DNA from: Curvibacter soli | Lineage (GTDB): Bacteria > Pseudomonadota > Gammaproteobacteria > Burkholderiales > Burkholderiaceae_C | Assembly: GCF_029211125.1 (NCBI RefSeq) | Contig: NZ_JARGEN010000029.1 | Coordinates: 17,271 to 81,270 of the forward strand | Reading direction: 5' to 3' | Length of the DNA stretch: 64,000 bases | Shown here: positions 39,507 through 49,296 of the stretch, in pieces | Position numbering within the stretch: position 1 is the stretch's first letter | Layout of the letters: every line of letters begins with the position of its first letter | Program-made: the position numbers and the translations under genes | Notes under the pieces: model-generated | Databases searched by the model: none | What the model was told of the DNA's origin: nothing | Seen by the model: the letters and a program-made list of their open reading frames with translations, nothing else

Positions 39507-41081
39507 TCAATGCTGCCCGCCGCCCATGTGGGCGCCCAGCACCTGCCGGTCTGCGGACGCGGCGGCGGTTTCGTACACCACGCGGCCTTCGCTCATCACG
39601 ATGATGCGGTCCGACAGCTCCAGCAGTTCGTCCAGGTCTTCGCTGACCAGCAGTACCGCTCCACCCTTGTCGCGCACCTGCACGATGCGCGTGTGGATTT
39701 CGGCCACAGCGGCGAAATCCAGCCCGAACACGGGATTGGCGGCGATCAGCACGTTGATGTCGCCAGCCAGCTCGCGTGCCAGCACCGCACGCTGCACGTT
39801 GCCCCCGGACAGGCTGCGGATGGGCGCGTCCTCGCCCTGGGTCTTGATGCCGTACTCGGCAATCCAGCGACGCGCGCGGCTGCGCCACTGGCCAAAGTGC
39901 AGCAGCCCCCACGATGCGAGCGGCGGCTGGTCGAAGTCGCGCAGCGCCATGTTCTCGGCCACGCTCAGGTCGCCCACGCAGGCATTGCGCAGTGGCTCTT
40001 CAGGCAAGCTGCGCACCCGCAGCGTGCGGTTTTCGGCGCGCCGCGCCGCATAGGGCCGGCCCATCACACGCACCTGCCCGGCAGCGCGCGGGCGCTGGCC
40101 CACCAGGGACTCCACCAGTTCGCGCTGGCCGTTGCCCGACACGCCGGCCACGCCCAGTATTTCGCCGGGGCGCACGGACAGGCTGAGGCCCTGCACGGCC
40201 AGCGTGCCGCGGTCGCCCGGCGCGCTCAACCCCCGCACGTCGAGTACGGCGGCCGCGCCGTCCGCTATGTCATCGATAGCTGCATGCCAAGGTTTTACGT
40301 GCGCTTGCGCCTGATTTTGCTTTGAGTCTTCGCCCATCATGGCGCGCGCCAGCCGCTGCGGGTCGGTATCGGCCACATGGGCATGGTGCACGGCCCTGCC
40401 GCGGCGCAATACCGTCACGCTGTCGGCATAGGCCATCACTTCGCGGAACTTGTGGGTGATGATGAGCACGGTGCAGTGGCCGCTGCGGGCGAAGTCGCGT
40501 ACATGGCCCAGCACCTCGTCGGCCTCCTGGGGCGTCAGCACCGAGGTCGGCTCGTCAAGAATCAATAGGCGCGGCCTCAGGTAGAGCTGTTTGAGCAGTT
40601 CGAGCTTCTGCTTCTCGCCCGCCGCCAGCGCCGATGGCGTTGCATCGAGGTCGAGGCTGAACGGCGTGGTGGCCAGGAAGCGCTTGAGGCCGGCGCGCTG
40701 CGCCTTCCAGTCGATCAGCGCGGGCGTTTTACCGCCCGCCAGCAGCAGGTTTTCAGCCACCGTCATCCCAGGCGCCAGCGTGAAGTGCTGGTAAACCATG
40801 CCGATGCCTAGCTGCCGCGCCACGACGGGGTTGTCGATGTCCCGTTCACGCCCGTCGATCAGGATGCTGCCCTCCTCCGGGCGCTGAAAACCCGCCACGC
40901 ACTTCACCAGCGTGCTTTTGCCGGCGCCGTTTTCGCCCAGCAATGCATGCACCGTTCCTGGCTCTACGTGCATGCTCACATGGTCCAGGGCGGTGAAGCC
41001 GCCGAAGCGCTTGGTCAGCGCGTAGGTGTCGAGCGCCAGGGCGCCCGTGGCGGACGACGGCGGGGTGACGGGGGCAATCAT
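39507..41081 (-). CDS. BMP-type ABC importer, double ATPase subunit
   Basis: 524 aa with two ABC modules, as in RbsA/YufO-type ATPases. First Walker [10 protein letters not shown] near residue 55, Walker [12 protein letters not shown] near 180. The second module has a degenerate nucleotide site ([10 protein letters not shown]) and signature LSGGNVQR. The linker (about residues 252-273, [20 protein letters not shown]) is encoded by a family C repeat. It pairs with the two permeases and BMP receptor of this operon to import a nucleobase- or ureide-like solute. Confidence 0.88.
   Translation of the reverse strand: MIAPVTPPSSATGALALDTYALTKRFGGFTALDHVSMHVEPGTVHALLGENGAGKSTLVKCVAGFQRPEEGSILIDGRERDIDNPVVARQLGIGMVYQHFTLAPGMTVAENLLLAGGKTPALIDWKAQRAGLKRFLATTPFSLDLDATPSALAAGEKQKLELLKQLYLRPRLLILDEPTSVLTPQEADEVLGHVRDFARSGHCTVLIITHKFREVMAYADSVTVLRRGRAVHHAHVADTDPQRLARAMMGEDSKQNQAQAHVKPWHAAIDDIADGAAAVLDVRGLSAPGDRGTLAVQGLSLSVRPGEILGVAGVSGNGQRELVESLVGQRPRAAGQVRVMGRPYAARRAENRTLRVRSLPEEPLRNACVGDLSVAENMALRDFDQPPLASWGLLHFGQWRSRARRWIAEYGIKTQGEDAPIRSLSGGNVQRAVLARELAGDINVLIAANPVFGLDFAAVAEIHTRIVQVRDKGGAVLLVSEDLDELLELSDRIIVMSEGRVVYETAAASADRQVLGAHMGGGQH
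40261..40326. repeat. Family C palindromic repeat inside the ABC ATPase gene, copy 6
   Basis: ATCGATAGCTGCATGCCAAGG and GTGCGCTTGCGCCTGATTTTG, read in frame on the minus strand in the linker between the two ABC modules. Confidence 0.6.
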
Positions 41082-41104
41082 GGGCGCACGCTCCTTTCAG
41101 CCTC

Positions 41105-41821
41105 TCAGGCCAGGGCCTCGATCAGCGCCGTGGAGGGCGCATGCGCGCCGAACACGCCGCCCTGCATGGTGATCATCTTCAGCGCCGCCAGGTGGTTGCC
41201 GGGATCGGTGGCCGCGGTGCAGTCCGACAGCAGCAGGCACTCGAAACCACGGTCGTTGGCGTCGCGCATGGTGGTGTGCACGCATACGTCGGTGGTGATG
41301 CCGGCGAGCACGATGTTTTCTATCCCGCGCAGGCGCAGCACCATCTCCAGGTCGGTGGCATAGAACGAGCCCTTGCCGGGCTTGTCGATGACCACTTCGC
41401 CAGGCAGCGGGGCCAGCTCGGGGATGATTTCCCAGCCGGGCTCGCCGCGCACCAGGATGCGCCCGCAGGGGCCAGCGTCGCCAATGCCCAGTCCGTGCTT
41501 GCCTATCTGCCTTGAACGCCAGCGCTTGTTGGCCGGCAGATCCGACAGGTCTGGCCTGTGGCCCTCGCGGGTATGGATGATGGCGTAGCCCAGCCGGCGC
41601 AGCAGGGTCAGCAGGCGGCCAATCGGCGCAATGGGCGCCTGCGTGAGCGACAGGTCGTAACCCATCACGTCCACATAGCCGCCTTTGCCACAGAAGTCGG
41701 TCTGCATGTCGATCACGATCAGCGCGGTGTTGTCGGGACGCAGCGCGCCGTTGTAAGGCCATGAATAGGGATTGGCGGCGACGTGGCGTTCAGCGGTGTT
41801 GGCGGTCATGGCGCGGCTCAT
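41105..41821 (-). CDS. biuH: Biuret amidohydrolase (biuret hydrolase)
   Basis: 238-aa cysteine hydrolase converting biuret to allophanate and ammonia. Its sequence matches what I recall of the Rhizobium leguminosarum enzyme closely over its length ([93 protein letters not shown]). The triad Asp38, Lys147, Cys180 corresponds to the published Asp36, Lys142, Cys175. The ATG at 41821 overlaps the amidase stop codon (ATGA). Product allophanate would feed AtzF. Confidence 0.8.
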   Translation of the reverse strand: MSRAMTANTAERHVAANPYSWPYNGALRPDNTALIVIDMQTDFCGKGGYVDVMGYDLSLTQAPIAPIGRLLTLLRRLGYAIIHTREGHRPDLSDLPANKRWRSRQIGKHGLGIGDAGPCGRILVRGEPGWEIIPELAPLPGEVVIDKPGKGSFYATDLEMVLRLRGIENIVLAGITTDVCVHTTMRDANDRGFECLLLSDCTAATDPGNHLAALKMITMQGGVFGAHAPSTALIEALA

Positions 41822-42810
41822 CCTGCGTAGTCGCGTTCGGGCGGCGCGAAGCCGCAGCCGGTGCCATCCTTCACCTTCACGTCGTCGCTCCACGGCAGCC
41901 GGTAGCGGCCGGCCGCCATGTCGTGCATGTAGGTGTAGGGGCAGTCCTGTGCGCCGCCCTTCACCGCCACATAGCCGCGGTGGTAGAGCTGGTAGATGTT
42001 GTTTTCCACGCCCCAGCCGGTGCGCGCCTCGCGCACCAGGTCGGGCCGCAGCTCGGCGGTGATGATCTCGTCCACGCGCCCGCCCCCCTCCACCAGCAGC
42101 GTACCGTCGAAGTTGCAGAACATGCCCTCGCCCATCGAGTCGAAGCTGCCATCGCTGCCGCACATGCACACGCTCGCGGTGTACGCGAGGTTGCAGAAGG
42201 CGTTGGCCTGGTTGGTGATCTTCCAGGCATGGCGTATCGGTGCGGTGTAGCCGGCGGTACGCAGGATGATCTCGGCGCCCTTGTATGCCGCCTCGCGCGC
42301 CATCTCGGGGAACATGCCATCGTGGCAGATGATGAGCGAGAGCCGGCTGCCGTTGGGGCCGTCGCACACCGGCACGCCAAGGTTGCCGGGCTCCCAGGGC
42401 TCGACCGGCACCCACGGATGCAGCTTGCGGTAATACAGCCTGACGGCGCCCTGGTCGTCGATGATCAGGCCGCTGTTGTAGGGGTTGCCGCCAGGGTTGG
42501 CCTCCATGATGGAGAAGCAGCCCCAGATGCGGTGCGCGACGCAGGCCGCCTTGAAGGCCGCCACCTCGGGCCCGTCGAGCGTGCACATGATCTCGGGATT
42601 CGTGTCCATCGAGAGGCCGTGCAGCGCGTACTCGGGAAACACCACGAGATCCATGGTCGACTGGTTGCGGCGCGCCTTGCCGACCAGTTCGCAGATGCGC
42701 GCGGTCTGCGCCGCGAGGTCGGCAGGTGTCTTCACGCTGGGCAGTTGCAACTGCACCAGGCCGATGACGACGCCCTGCGCCGATTTGTTGAGTCCGCCGA
42801 GACCGCTCAT
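41818..42810 (-). CDS. Formamidase-like aliphatic amidase
   Basis: 330-aa nitrilase-superfamily amidase. The catalytic residues Glu60 (VFPEY), Lys129 (YYRKLHPW) and Cys162 ([11 protein letters not shown]) match the Glu-Lys-Cys set of AmiE/AmiF; the segment [20 protein letters not shown] is typical of formamidase AmiF. Family members release ammonia from formamide or short aliphatic amides. Inside a urea-oligomer operon it may act on a related small amide; the substrate is not settled. Start by conservation; it is 33 bases after the permease gene. Confidence 0.75.
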   Translation of the reverse strand: MSGLGGLNKSAQGVVIGLVQLQLPSVKTPADLAAQTARICELVGKARRNQSTMDLVVFPEYALHGLSMDTNPEIMCTLDGPEVAAFKAACVAHRIWGCFSIMEANPGGNPYNSGLIIDDQGAVRLYYRKLHPWVPVEPWEPGNLGVPVCDGPNGSRLSLIICHDGMFPEMAREAAYKGAEIILRTAGYTAPIRHAWKITNQANAFCNLAYTASVCMCGSDGSFDSMGEGMFCNFDGTLLVEGGGRVDEIITAELRPDLVREARTGWGVENNIYQLYHRGYVAVKGGAQDCPYTYMHDMAAGRYRLPWSDDVKVKDGTGCGFAPPERDYAG

Positions 42811-42843
42811 GGGCGGACCTCCAAGGAAACGAAATGCATGGGA

Positions 42844-43767
42844 TCAACTCCTTGTCGAAGAAAGCTCGCCCGGGCTGCCCACGGCCACCTTGCCCGGCCT
42901 ACAGGTCAGCACCAGGATCAGCAGCGTCAGCACATACGGCACCGTGTTGAACAGGTGGTAGCCCCAGGCAATGCCAATGCTCTGCAACGCCGGCCCCACC
43001 GCCCCCGCGCCGCCAAACAGCAGCGCCGCGCCCATGCAGCGCAAGGGGCTCCAGCGCGCGAAGATCACCAGCGCCACGGCGATCAGCCCCTGGCCGCTGG
43101 AGATACCTTCGTTCCAGCTTCCGGGGTAGAACAGCGTGAGCGATGCCCCACCCAGCCCCGCGATGGCGCCGCCCGCCGTCGTGGCCGCGATGCGGATGCC
43201 CGCCACCGAATACCCCAGCGCACGGGTGGCGTCTGCAGAATCCCCGGCCAGGCGCACCAGCAAGCCTGCGCGGGTACGCGCAAAACCCCACCACAGCGCC
43301 AGCGCCAGCATCAGGCCGATGGGCACCAGCACGTTCACCTGCAAGGCCGCGCGCACGGCGGCATTGCTGCTCCAGTCGGCCAGCGCGATGGACGGCAACT
43401 GCGGGGCCTGCGGCTGGATCAGCGGCTTGCCCAGATAGAACGCCAGGCCCGTGCCCAGCAGCATGAGCGCGATGCCCGTGGCCACGTCGTTGACGCGCGG
43501 CAGCGAACACAGCACGCCGTGCAGCGCGGCCAGCAATGCGCCAGCCAACGCGCCCGCCAGCACGCCGACCCAGGCCGAGCCGCTCCAGTAAGCGCCACCG
43601 AACGCGGCCATGGCCGACAGCACCAATACGCCCTCCAGCCCCAGGTTGATGCGGCCCGACTTTTCCGTCAGGCATTCGCCCAGACTCACGAACAGGAAAG
43701 GGGTTCCCACACGCAGCGCTCCGCCGACGATGGCGGCGGCGAAGGCAATCCACTGGTCGGCGCTCAT
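42844..43767 (-). CDS. BMP-type ABC importer, permease 2
   Basis: 307-aa integral membrane protein, 8-10 hydrophobic helices, of the sugar/nucleoside permease family (BPD_transp_2). It carries [19 protein letters not shown] and [15 protein letters not shown]. The ATG at 43767 overlaps the stop of the first permease gene (ATGA). Confidence 0.85.
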   Translation of the reverse strand: MSADQWIAFAAAIVGGALRVGTPFLFVSLGECLTEKSGRINLGLEGVLVLSAMAAFGGAYWSGSAWVGVLAGALAGALLAALHGVLCSLPRVNDVATGIALMLLGTGLAFYLGKPLIQPQAPQLPSIALADWSSNAAVRAALQVNVLVPIGLMLALALWWGFARTRAGLLVRLAGDSADATRALGYSVAGIRIAATTAGGAIAGLGGASLTLFYPGSWNEGISSGQGLIAVALVIFARWSPLRCMGAALLFGGAGAVGPALQSIGIAWGYHLFNTVPYVLTLLILVLTCRPGKVAVGSPGELSSTRS

Positions 43768-44852
43768 GGCGTTCCCTCCTGCGCCTGTTGCCGCACGGGC
43801 GCTGACACGGCCCGCAGCCTGGCACGCACGGCTTTCCAGTCCACCGTGCGCAAGGCCTCGCTTGCCAGGATCAGCACGAACGCGATGCCTTGCAGCACCT
43901 GCACCGACGCATCCGGCAGGCCCAGCCGGCGTTGCAGCAGGCTGCCCGCCGCACCAAAGCCGCCGAACAAAATGGCCACCGGAATGACCGCAAACGGGTT
44001 TTGCCTGGCAATGAACGCCACCAGGATGCCCGCATAGCCATAGCCCGCGATCAGCGATGCATTGGCGTTGGTCTGTACCGCCGCCACCTCCACCGCACCC
44101 GCCAGCCCGGCACAGGCACCGCCCAACCCGCAGGCCAGCAGCACCAGCCGCGACGCAGGCAGCCCCACCAGTTGCGCGGTGCGCGGGTTGCCGCCCACGA
44201 CACGCACGGCAAAGCCCGATGCCGTCCATTGCAGCCAGAGCCCAAGCCCCAGGCAGACCAGGACGCCGAGCACCAGCCCCCAGTGCACGTCGGAACCCGC
44301 GATGCCGCCGATCTGCAGCCCGGCGGCCAGCGTGCGGGTGGAGGGTTTGTTCAGGCTGGCCGGGTCGCGCAACGCGCCCTCCACCCAGAACTTGAACAAC
44401 CCGATAGCCACGTAGGCCAGCAGCAGGCTGCTGATGGTTTCGTTGATGCCGCGGTACTGGCGCAGCCAGCCGGCCAGCATGACCCACAACGCACCGGCCA
44501 CGGCACCCGCGGCGCAGATGGCCGCGGCACCAGCGGCATTGGCGGGCAGCGGCAGCACGTAAGGCAGCGCGGCGCAGGCCAGACCGCCCAGCACCAGCGC
44601 GCCTTCTCCGCCAATGATGATGAGGCCCGCACGCGCCGGTATGGCCACGCACAGCGCCGTCAGCATCAGCGGTGCCGCGCGTTGCAATGTGTTCTGCCAG
44701 GAGAACCAGTCACCGAACGCGCCTTTGAACAATACCGTCCAGGCGTCGATCGGGTTGACGCCCGCAGCCACGTAGACAAACACGCCGAATAGCAGCAACG
44801 CCGCGGCGATGGCAAGCATGGGCAGCAGGGCTGCGCGGAATACGGCGCGCAT
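43764..44852 (-). CDS. BMP-type ABC importer, permease 1
   Basis: 362-aa permease of the same family: N-terminal helix (LLPMLAIAAALLLFGVFVYV), IPARAGLIIIGGEGALVLGG and VVGGNPRTAQLVGLPASR in the conserved loop. It forms the heterodimeric channel with permease 2. It follows the receptor gene after 28 bases. Confidence 0.85.
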   Translation of the reverse strand: MRAVFRAALLPMLAIAAALLLFGVFVYVAAGVNPIDAWTVLFKGAFGDWFSWQNTLQRAAPLMLTALCVAIPARAGLIIIGGEGALVLGGLACAALPYVLPLPANAAGAAAICAAGAVAGALWVMLAGWLRQYRGINETISSLLLAYVAIGLFKFWVEGALRDPASLNKPSTRTLAAGLQIGGIAGSDVHWGLVLGVLVCLGLGLWLQWTASGFAVRVVGGNPRTAQLVGLPASRLVLLACGLGGACAGLAGAVEVAAVQTNANASLIAGYGYAGILVAFIARQNPFAVIPVAILFGGFGAAGSLLQRRLGLPDASVQVLQGIAFVLILASEALRTVDWKAVRARLRAVSAPVRQQAQEGTP

Positions 44853-44880
44853 GGCGGCGCAAACTGGGCCAGCCGGGCAA

Positions 44881-45993
44881 TCAGCCGATCGAGCCTTGCA
44901 CGCCCTCGACCAGGTAGTTCATCTTTTCCAGCTCCAGGTCGGTCTGCTTGTGCACCTTGCCCGCAGCGATGACTTCCTTGCCCTTGTTGTCCTTGAGCGG
45001 GCCCTTGAAGATGTCGAAGCCGCCTGCAAGCATCTTGGCCTTGATGTCGTCGGCATTCTTCTTGGCCGCGTCGCTGACCGCTGGGCCATAAGCGGAGGTT
45101 TTCACGTAGCCCGCCTTCAGGCCCCCGCGCAGGAAGTTCGGATGGGGCTTGCCGGCCTGGGCCGCCTCGACAACCGTCTTGTAGGCCGTAAGCCAATTCC
45201 ATTCCGCTCCTGTGAGGTAGGCCTGCGGAGCCAGCTTGGCCTGGCTTGCGTGGTAGCCGCAGACCATCTTGCCGCGTTTGGCCGCGGTTTCGACAATGAC
45301 CTTGGGGCCGTCGACGTGCATGGTGAACACGTCGCAGCCCTGGTCGGCCAGGCTGTTGGTGGCCTCGGCCTCCTTCACGGCCATGGACCAGTCGCCGGTG
45401 AAGATCACGCTGCAAGTGATGCCCGGCTTGACCGAGCGTGCGCCCATGGTGAAGGCGTTGATGTTGCGCAGAACCTGCGGGATCGGCTTGGCGGCCACAA
45501 AGGCGATCTTGTTGCTCTTGGTCATGTGGCCCGCGACCACGCCATTCAGGTACTGGCATTCTTCGATGTAGCCGAAGAAGCTGCCCACGTTCTTGGGCAT
45601 GCCTTCGGTCCACAGGCCGCCACAGTGCGAAAAGCGCACGTCGGGATACTTGGGCGCCAGCGCCAGGACATGCGGGTCGAAATAGCCGAACGAGGTAGGA
45701 AACAGCAGCGAAGCGCCGTCCTGCGCGATCATGCCGGTCATGGTCTTTTGCACGGCCACGGTTTCAGGCACGTTTTCTTCCTCGACCACCTTCACGCCGG
45801 GCATCTTCTTGAGTTCCGCCGCCGCCTGGGCCTGCGCCTGGTTGTAGCCGTAGTCGTCGCGCGGGCCGACGTAGATCACCCCCACCGTCAACGGCTTCTG
45901 CGCCCGCGCCAGCGGACTGAGCACACCCAGCGTGCCAGCAGCGCCAAGCACGGCCAAGGATTTGAGGGATTCGCGGCGATTGAACTGGCTCAT
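44881..45993 (-). CDS. BMP-family substrate-binding protein, Tat-like signal
   Basis: 370-aa receptor of the BMP/PnrA family, whose members bind nucleosides, purines and related rings. MSQFNRRESLKSLAVLGAAG has the RRESLK pattern of a Tat signal and is cleaved after ARA. The mature part begins KPLTVGVIYVGPRDDYGYN. GGAGCG precedes the ATG at 45993. It is the first gene of the 8-gene operon. The transport type recalls AtzT of the atrazine plasmid, but the ligand is unknown. Confidence 0.85.
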   Translation of the reverse strand: MSQFNRRESLKSLAVLGAAGTLGVLSPLARAQKPLTVGVIYVGPRDDYGYNQAQAQAAAELKKMPGVKVVEEENVPETVAVQKTMTGMIAQDGASLLFPTSFGYFDPHVLALAPKYPDVRFSHCGGLWTEGMPKNVGSFFGYIEECQYLNGVVAGHMTKSNKIAFVAAKPIPQVLRNINAFTMGARSVKPGITCSVIFTGDWSMAVKEAEATNSLADQGCDVFTMHVDGPKVIVETAAKRGKMVCGYHASQAKLAPQAYLTGAEWNWLTAYKTVVEAAQAGKPHPNFLRGGLKAGYVKTSAYGPAVSDAAKKNADDIKAKMLAGGFDIFKGPLKDNKGKEVIAAGKVHKQTDLELEKMNYLVEGVQGSIG

Positions 45994-46047
45994 GGGGCGC
46001 TCCATTGGTGAGGTGGTATCTAAATCACAGGAAAATCGCAGGATCGT

Positions 46048-46213
46048 CTAGTGCAGTGTTCGATGCTTGGCGGCACAAATGAAAGCGATGCGTTTTGGCG
46101 CAGGGCAAGGCGCAAACCACAGCGATAGCCGTAGCTATCGCGAGGATTTGCAACGCCGCCATGCGTCAAAAGGCGCGGTTTCATGTGCTGCTTAGCGTTG
46201 AACACTGCACTAG
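46048..46213. repeat. Family A miniature inverted-repeat element A3, intact
   Basis: 166 bp from CTAGTGCAGTGTTC to GAACACTGCACTAG: 14-bp perfect terminal inverted repeats extending imperfectly to about 36 bp. The centre has GATAGCCGTAGCTATCGCGAGG. It separates the BMP operon start from the palindromic operator candidate at 46215, so it lies in the promoter region of that operon. Confidence 0.9.
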
Positions 46214-46214
46214 G

Positions 46215-46234
46215 ATACAAGTTTGTATGCACAA
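46215..46234. promoter_or_regulatory. Candidate GntR/FCD operator upstream of the BMP operon
   Basis: ATACAAGTTTGTAT (46215-46228) is a perfect palindrome with a GT centre, overlapped by TTGTATGCACAA (46223-46234). Both resemble the TTGTATACAA-type sites of FCD-subfamily GntR regulators. A related TTGTATCCAAG occurs upstream of atzF. Confidence 0.4.
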
Positions 46235-46271
46235 AACATACCAACGAAAAAACGTCCGCCAGCGACGGATT

Positions 46272-46658
46272 TCAGTCCAACAGGCTCACATGCGCGGCCA
46301 CGACGCGCCAGCCTTGTGCAGTGCGCATCCAGGTCTGGCTTTGTCGCCCTGTTTTAGTGCTGCCCTGGCGCTGGAATTCGCAGTTGGCGGTAGCGAAGTC
46401 ACGTCCATAGGTGGTAATCACCACGCGCAGCAACTGGCGCATCAGGCCCTGCGATGGCCTTGCGGCGCGGAAGGCTGCGATCGCGTCATGCCCGTACAAG
46501 TTTTCGGTTGCGCCATAGCGCAGCGTGTGCGGACTGTTCCAGAACAGTTCATCGAGCACTTCCACCTTGTTGTGGACCAGCGCGTCTTCGTACCGGTCGA
46601 AAGCTGCGCGCACTTCCCCAACGATTTCCGACAGATTGATTGCGTTGGCAGTGTGCAT
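46272..46658 (-). CDS. atzH: AtzH / HpxZ-like SnoaL-fold protein
   Basis: 128-aa protein of the DUF3225/AtzH-like family ([42 protein letters not shown]). In the cyanuric-acid pathway AtzH has been described as hydrolysing 1,3-dicarboxyurea to allophanate; the Klebsiella relative HpxZ belongs to oxalurate use. Its place directly after atzE (5 bases) supports the AtzH role. It is the last gene of the seven-gene upstream unit. Confidence 0.8.
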   Translation of the reverse strand: MHTANAINLSEIVGEVRAAFDRYEDALVHNKVEVLDELFWNSPHTLRYGATENLYGHDAIAAFRAARPSQGLMRQLLRVVITTYGRDFATANCEFQRQGSTKTGRQSQTWMRTAQGWRVVAAHVSLLD

Positions 46659-46663
46659 GGTGC

Positions 46664-48088
46664 TCAGGCGAGGGCAGCAATGGGCGCCCGCGTGACCCCC
46701 GTGGCTTCCAGCTCTGCGGCCACGCGCAATACGGCGTCTTCGCGCCAAGGCGCGGCGATCAATTGCACGCCGATGGGCAAGCGCTCGTGCGCACCCCACA
46801 CCGGCACAGCGCAGACCGGCAGGCCGATGCAAGAGATCGGCTGCGTCAGCAGGCCCATGTTGGGGCGCACGGGCAGGCGCTGGCCGTTCAACTCGAAGAA
46901 CTCCTGCCCGATGGGTGTGGCCGCGCAGGGCGTGGCGGGAGCGACGAGGACGTCGAGGCGTTCGAACACGCGCGCCGCCTGCTCCGCATAAAGGCGCCGC
47001 ACGCGCTGTGCCCGCGCCACCCAGGCAGCGGGCAACAAGGTTCCGGCCAAAAACCGGTCACGCGACAGCGGCTCGAAATCCTGCGGGCGCTGGCGCAAGT
47101 CCGGCAGGTGCAGGGCCGCCCCCTCAGAGTTGGTGATAAGAAACGCCGCAGCGCGGCCCGCCTCCACCAGCGGTAGGTCAACGAATTGTTGCGCCCCCAG
47201 CGCCATGGCCACGGTATCGGCCGCAGCCAGTGCCTCTGGCAGCGCCTGCTGCCGCAACCAGCCACCCAGCACCCCGACCCGCAGGCCGCGCGCGCCCTGC
47301 GCCAGTTGCGGCAATACGGCGTCCACGGGGCGCTGGGCGCAGCCGGGGTCGGCGGCATCTTCTTCGGGGCCCTGCATGGCGTCATAGGCAAGCGCCAGGT
47401 CACGCACCGAACGGGCGAACGGCCCGAGATGGTCCAGGCTGGAAACGAAAGGGTAGGTTCCCGTGCGCGGCAAGCGCCCAAAGGTGGGTTTGAGGCCATA
47501 GATACCGTTGAGCGATGCGGGCACGCGGATGGAGCCATTGGTATCGGAGCCCAGGGTGATCGGCACTTGCCCCGCCGCCACGGCCGCGGCCGAACCGCCG
47601 GAGGAGCCGCCCGCGATGCGCGTCAGGTCGTGCGGGTTGCAAGTAGGGCCGTAGTGCGTGTTCTCGGTAGTGAAGCCGTAGGCGTATTCGTCCATATTGA
47701 GCGCGCCGACCAGCACCGCGCCCGCGCGCTCCAACCGCTGCACCAGCAGTGCGTCGGCCTGGGCCGGTGCGCTGTCGCGCTCGATCTTCGCGCCAGCCAA
47801 CGTAGGTACGCCGGCAATGTCGAAAAGATTCTTGACTGCAAAGGGAACGCCCAGCAACGGCAGGCTGCGCGTGCGCGCAGCCTGCGCACCGGTCAGCGCA
47901 ACATCGATCTGCGCCGCGTTTTGCAGGGCACGCTCCTGCGCGATCTCGGTGAAGGCATTCACGCGACCATCCGTCGCCGCGATGCGCGTCAAGGCGGCCT
48001 GCGCCAGCGCCGTGGCGCTCACACTGCCAGCGCGCACGCCAGCGGCCATCGCCGCAGCGTCTTGGCGCAGCCACTCGGCGGGCGTCAT
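46664..48088 (-). CDS. atzE: AtzE-family amidohydrolase (1-carboxybiuret hydrolase)
   Basis: 474-aa amidase-signature enzyme. Ser-cis-Ser-Lys triad: Lys86 ([11 protein letters not shown]), Ser162 (AGGSSGGS) and Ser186 ([14 protein letters not shown]). Length and the neighbour atzG (ATGA overlap of start and stop) identify AtzE rather than GatA. With AtzG it converts 1-carboxybiuret to 1,3-dicarboxyurea. In the absence of AtzD here, carboxybiuret could come from triuret hydrolysis (inference). Confidence 0.82.
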   Translation of the reverse strand: MTPAEWLRQDAAAMAAGVRAGSVSATALAQAALTRIAATDGRVNAFTEIAQERALQNAAQIDVALTGAQAARTRSLPLLGVPFAVKNLFDIAGVPTLAGAKIERDSAPAQADALLVQRLERAGAVLVGALNMDEYAYGFTTENTHYGPTCNPHDLTRIAGGSSGGSAAAVAAGQVPITLGSDTNGSIRVPASLNGIYGLKPTFGRLPRTGTYPFVSSLDHLGPFARSVRDLALAYDAMQGPEEDAADPGCAQRPVDAVLPQLAQGARGLRVGVLGGWLRQQALPEALAAADTVAMALGAQQFVDLPLVEAGRAAAFLITNSEGAALHLPDLRQRPQDFEPLSRDRFLAGTLLPAAWVARAQRVRRLYAEQAARVFERLDVLVAPATPCAATPIGQEFFELNGQRLPVRPNMGLLTQPISCIGLPVCAVPVWGAHERLPIGVQLIAAPWREDAVLRVAAELEATGVTRAPIAALA

Positions 48089-48291
48089 CGCTGCACCCCG
48101 CTTGGCACCACGGGCACGAAGGCAGCAGCGCTGTCGTCATGCGCCGCTAGCGGCACGGCATCGAGCTGCACGGCAAACTTCGCCGCCAAGGCGAAATAAC
48201 GCAGCACGCCGGGGCGGTGCTCTGCGTGCAGCGGCAGCTCCAGCATTGCGGCGGCGGCGTCCACGAACTGTTCCTGGGTTTCGGGGTTCAT
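48085..48291 (-). CDS. atzG: AtzG-like small subunit (DUF4089)
   Basis: 68 aa, MNPETQEQFVDAAAAMLEL and HRPGVLRYFALAAKFAVQL form two helices as in AtzG, which wraps AtzE in the way GatC does GatA and stabilises it. It overlaps the atzE start by four bases. Its C-terminal tail ([11 protein letters not shown]) would insert at the AtzE surface (inference). Confidence 0.8.
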   Translation of the reverse strand: MNPETQEQFVDAAAAMLELPLHAEHRPGVLRYFALAAKFAVQLDAVPLAAHDDSAAAFVPVVPSGVQR

Positions 48292-48468
48292 GCCCTACCT
48301 TTCATGTCAGTTATCCATGGCGCTCGCGCGCCACCCGCGACGCATGAAACTGGCGCCGCCCAATGCCAGGGATACCGCGCAACCGGCTTTGCCGGGCCGC
48401 CGGTATCGCCCCCGGCAAGGGGGTTCGCGGCCACACGCAGTGGGCAAGCCTGGCGAGCGCGTTTCACA
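48292..48468. other. Intergenic stretch between the ABC ATPase and atzG
   Basis: 177 bp containing CCGGCTTTGCCGGGCCGCCGG and CCCCCGGCAAGGGGG, GC-rich hairpin-forming sequence resembling a dispersed Comamonadaceae repeat. It has no gene and no clear promoter. It may weaken readthrough from the ABC genes into atzGEH. Confidence 0.4.
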
Positions 48469-49290
48469 TCAACGCCGCACTTCGCGCTGGAAGATTTCCA
48501 GGCTGCGCTTCTTGGCGGCAACAAAACTCGGCTGCGACAACGTATCCACCGTGCGCGGCCGCGGGTCTTCGTAGTGCAGGATTTCGGCGACCTTCGTGGG
48601 CCGCTTGGTCAGCAACAGGATCTCATCGGCCAGGTACACGGCCTCCTCCAGGTCATGCGAAACCAGCAGCATGGTGGTGCCAGTCTGCATGAACACCTCT
48701 TGCAGCTTCTCGCGGATGAACAGCGTCATCTCGAAGTCAAGCGCGGAAAACGGCTCGTCGAGGAACAGCACTTCGGGCCGCGATGCCAGCGCACGCATGA
48801 TCGATGCCGTCTGCTGTTGGCCGCCCGACAGCTCGTAGGGATAACGCCTGAGGTCGAACTTCACGTCGAACGAGGCCACCAGCTCTTCCATGCGGCGGTC
48901 TACCTCGGCTTTGTTCTTGCCTTCAAGCAGCAGCGGATAGGCGATGTTGTCGATGGTGCGCATCCACGGGAACAACGCTTCGCGGTAGTTCTGGAACACA
49001 TAGCCGATCTTGGTGTCGGAGAGCTGTTTGCCGTCGAACAGGATTTCGCCCTGGTCGATCGGCACCAGGCCCGCGATCATGTTGATCAGCGTACTTTTCC
49101 CGCAGCCGTTGGGCCCGAAGACCGAGACGATCTTGGCCTTGGGAATGTCCAGATCAAAATTCTCGTACAGCGGCCAGCCGGCGAAATACTTGGTCAACCC
49201 ACGGATGGTGATGTGCGTGCCCGCCGGGCCGGGCGTGAAGCGCGGCCGAGGCACATCGGCGTAGACAGGGGCGTTGATGGTGGCATTCAT
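48469..49290 (-). CDS. NitT/TauT-type ABC importer ATPase
   Basis: 273-aa ATPase like SsuB/TauB. Walker A FGPNGCGKSTLI, signature YELSGGQQQTASIMRAL, Walker B VLFLDEPFSALD. It energises the transporter encoded with the next two genes. Ends with the usual FQREVRR tail. Confidence 0.9.
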   Translation of the reverse strand: MNATINAPVYADVPRPRFTPGPAGTHITIRGLTKYFAGWPLYENFDLDIPKAKIVSVFGPNGCGKSTLINMIAGLVPIDQGEILFDGKQLSDTKIGYVFQNYREALFPWMRTIDNIAYPLLLEGKNKAEVDRRMEELVASFDVKFDLRRYPYELSGGQQQTASIMRALASRPEVLFLDEPFSALDFEMTLFIREKLQEVFMQTGTTMLLVSHDLEEAVYLADEILLLTKRPTKVAEILHYEDPRPRTVDTLSQPSFVAAKKRSLEIFQREVRR

Positions 49291-49296
49291 GGTGGT

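Noticed and set aside
41761..44037. 758-codon plus-strand frame opposite the amidase and permease genes
   Set aside because: Antisense shadow: His/Arg/Gln-rich, no family resemblance, and conserved genes lie on the other strand.
46664..48088. Glutamyl-tRNA amidotransferase subunit A (GatA)
   Set aside because: Although an amidase-signature protein, it is coupled to an AtzG-like gene and next to AtzH and AtzF homologues; no gatB or gatC is present.
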